Source of the DNA: Salegentibacter mishustinae
GTDB lineage: Bacteria; Bacteroidota; Bacteroidia; Flavobacteriales; Flavobacteriaceae
NCBI RefSeq assembly: GCF_002900095.1
Contig: NZ_LLKN01000002.1
Span: 496,001 to 560,000, forward strand
Length of the DNA stretch: 64,000 bases
Direction: 5' to 3'
Part shown: piece after piece, positions 63,022-64,000 of the stretch
Layout: every line of letters starts with the position of its first letter
How positions within the stretch are numbered: position 1 is the first letter of the stretch
The notes under the pieces: model-generated
What the model was told of the DNA's origin: nothing
Databases searched by the model: none
Seen by the model: the letters and a program-made list of their open reading frames with translations, nothing else
Program-made: the position numbers and the translations under genes

Positions 63022-63608
63022 TTATCTTAATTGAGGTAATTTTTGATATAGGTTGCTACCGGGACAACTGGTATCGGCCTGGTCTCTATGGCCGCTAATT
63101 GTGTTACGGGAAATACGGTACTCACCGGAAATATAAGAGATAAGTTCTTTTAACTTTCCCATTGTTGAGGTAATACTTTTTCCTTATTAAAATCCCCTTC
63201 TACTACAATTAGTACATGGCCGTCAAGGTTGTAATTAGTATTAGAATCGCCCTGGAATTTTATCTCCCTTCCTTCAGCAATTTCACCATTGGTTGCAATA
63301 TAAAAATGATAAGGAACATCTGCCCAGGCTTTTTTTATGCTACCATCGGCCATTGGGGAATCTTTAAGGGAGAAATTTTGCAATGCCTGCAGTTTCTTTT
63401 CTATAGAAAGTTCCGGTTTTTGAGGCATCCCTGTATGGTGAATGGTAATAAATTTCGGTTTATGCACTTTCATTTCCATGATCGGTTCTTGGGCATTCCA
63501 GTCTTCTCTTTGAACAATAGCTAATTCATTTTTAGAATTTTGCTGAGCAAAAAGTGAAATACTACTAAAAAACAACACCAGCAAACTAAACTTACCTATA
63601 TGACTCAT
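63022..63608 (-). pseudogene. N-acetylmuramoyl-L-alanine amidase (Amidase_2), frameshifted
   Basis: The first frame (63150-63608) encodes a signal peptide (SISLFAQ), VQREDWNAQEP, the zinc His pair region FITIHHTGMP, and VPYHFYIATNGEIAEGREIKFQGDSN, then stops after QQWES. The next frame (to 63022) supplies the missing end: KLKELISYISGEYR, then SGHRDQADTSCPGSNLY with the third zinc ligand H and the C. Adding one A in the run GGGAAAG (63158-63170 region) would rejoin them. So this is a recent one-base deletion, or a sequencing error. Intact, the enzyme would cut stem peptides from MurNAc. Confidence 0.8.
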
Positions 63609-63654
63609 AAGATTGCCTTATTTATTTTAAATCGTTTTTTCTGAAAAAAGATGC

Positions 63655-64000
63655 TTACAAATACTTCTTATGTAGCTGGTAAAGCACTTTTAGATCGTGT
63701 ATACCGAAAGGCTTGTCTAAATCTTCCTGGATAAAATGAAGTTTAAATGCGCTTTTAGCTGCCTCTAAATCTGAAGTATCAAATCCTATAATTTTAAGGG
63801 CATTTTCAACATTAAAATCTGCCGGAATTACTTCAGGGAAAACCAATTTATCTATAAATGGAATTCTGGTATTAAGTGGGCTGTTGAGGTGAATCGCTAA
63901 AGGATTAGGTTTAAAAAATTCGGCTTCCAGTTTTAAATTTTCTACTTCAGCTTCGTCATACCATAGCCCAAAACCTTCTTCGGCCAATCGTTTCCAGGGG
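63655..64000 (-). CDS. Hypothetical protein, C-terminal 114 residues
   Basis: The frame is open to the right edge (PWKRLAEEGFGLWYDEAEVENLKL onward) so the N-terminus lies outside. It ends FGIHDLKVLYQLHKKYL. I do not recognise the family. It is upstream of, and in line with, the amidase and glycosidase genes (46 bp spacing), so it is probably the first or second gene of that wall-degrading operon. Confidence 0.6.
   Translation of the reverse strand, partial: PWKRLAEEGFGLWYDEAEVENLKLEAEFFKPNPLAIHLNSPLNTRIPFIDKLVFPEVIPADFNVENALKIIGFDTSDLEAAKSAFKLHFIQEDLDKPFGIHDLKVLYQLHKKYL

Noticed and set aside
63150-63175. Programmed -1 frameshift in the amidase gene
   Set aside because: GGGAAAG is not in the X XXY YYZ phase needed for tandem slippage in this reading frame and no pseudoknot or stem-loop is evident; a base deletion is simpler.
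1-64000. CRISPR arrays or intact insertion sequences
   Set aside because: No regularly spaced direct repeats and no transposase-like protein were seen in any frame.

Overview
The window looks like chromosome of a marine-type member of the Flavobacteriaceae (Bacteroidota). The evidence is low GC, promoters of the TAnnTTTG type, almost no Shine-Dalgarno sequences, several TTG starts, lineage-typical families (DUF4175, DUF4837, GH3-like, SusC/SusD), and housekeeping proteins of flavobacterial type. The Gramella/Salegentibacter/Zunongwangia group is my best guess from general appearance; nothing here proves the genus.

1-27.5 kb is core genome, mostly on the minus strand: GH3-like enzyme, M23 peptidase, TatA, a DUF4837 lipoprotein, an MltD-like transglycosylase, pgk, DNA polymerase III delta', mnmG, ybeY, DUF4175, gltX, an SPFH protein, a YtxH/holin-like envelope trio, glnS, a ZIP transporter, folB, tRNA-Cys, a LysE-type exporter and rnr. 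Two parS-like palindromes flank mnmG, one of them inside the ybeY reading frame. Three double-hairpin REPIN-like repeats (8.4, 18.0 and 19.3 kb) each sit inside the loop of a different terminator-like outer palindrome.

27.5-28.6 kb is a gene-poor, AT-rich gap between rnr and rpiB. It holds an exact DnaA box (TTATCCACA), two TTATTAACA motifs and three TGATAAC motifs, and is a candidate replication origin. From 28.6 to 43.3 kb follow rpiB, an ElaA-like acetyltransferase, an S41 protease, rnpA, M1 and S8 peptidases, a metallo-beta-lactamase-fold hydrolase, two divergent RCK-linked cation/proton antiporters, a YebC protein and lepA. A second repeat family, built on the palindrome CTCGATTATCGAG, lies just upstream of many start codons from 18 kb onward.

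43.7-64 kb is an accessory nutrient locus that I read as a peptidoglycan (muropeptide) scavenging locus. It contains a FucP/NagP-like sugar transporter, GH20 hexosaminidase, MurQ etherase, a DeoR-type regulator, a SusC/SusD pair, a GHL10/DUF187 lipoprotein, a sodium:solute symporter, an L-Ala-D/L-Glu epimerase, an SH3-NlpC/P60 endopeptidase, a 1264-residue fusion of phosphodiester glycosidase and metallophosphoesterase, and an N-acetylmuramoyl-L-alanine amidase broken by a one-base frameshift. Together they could bind and import wall fragments, split the glycan from the peptide, convert MurNAc-6-phosphate to GlcNAc-6-phosphate and epimerise L-Ala-D-Glu. The MurNAc kinase the pathway needs is not in the window. 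I saw no CRISPR array, intact insertion sequence or prophage.
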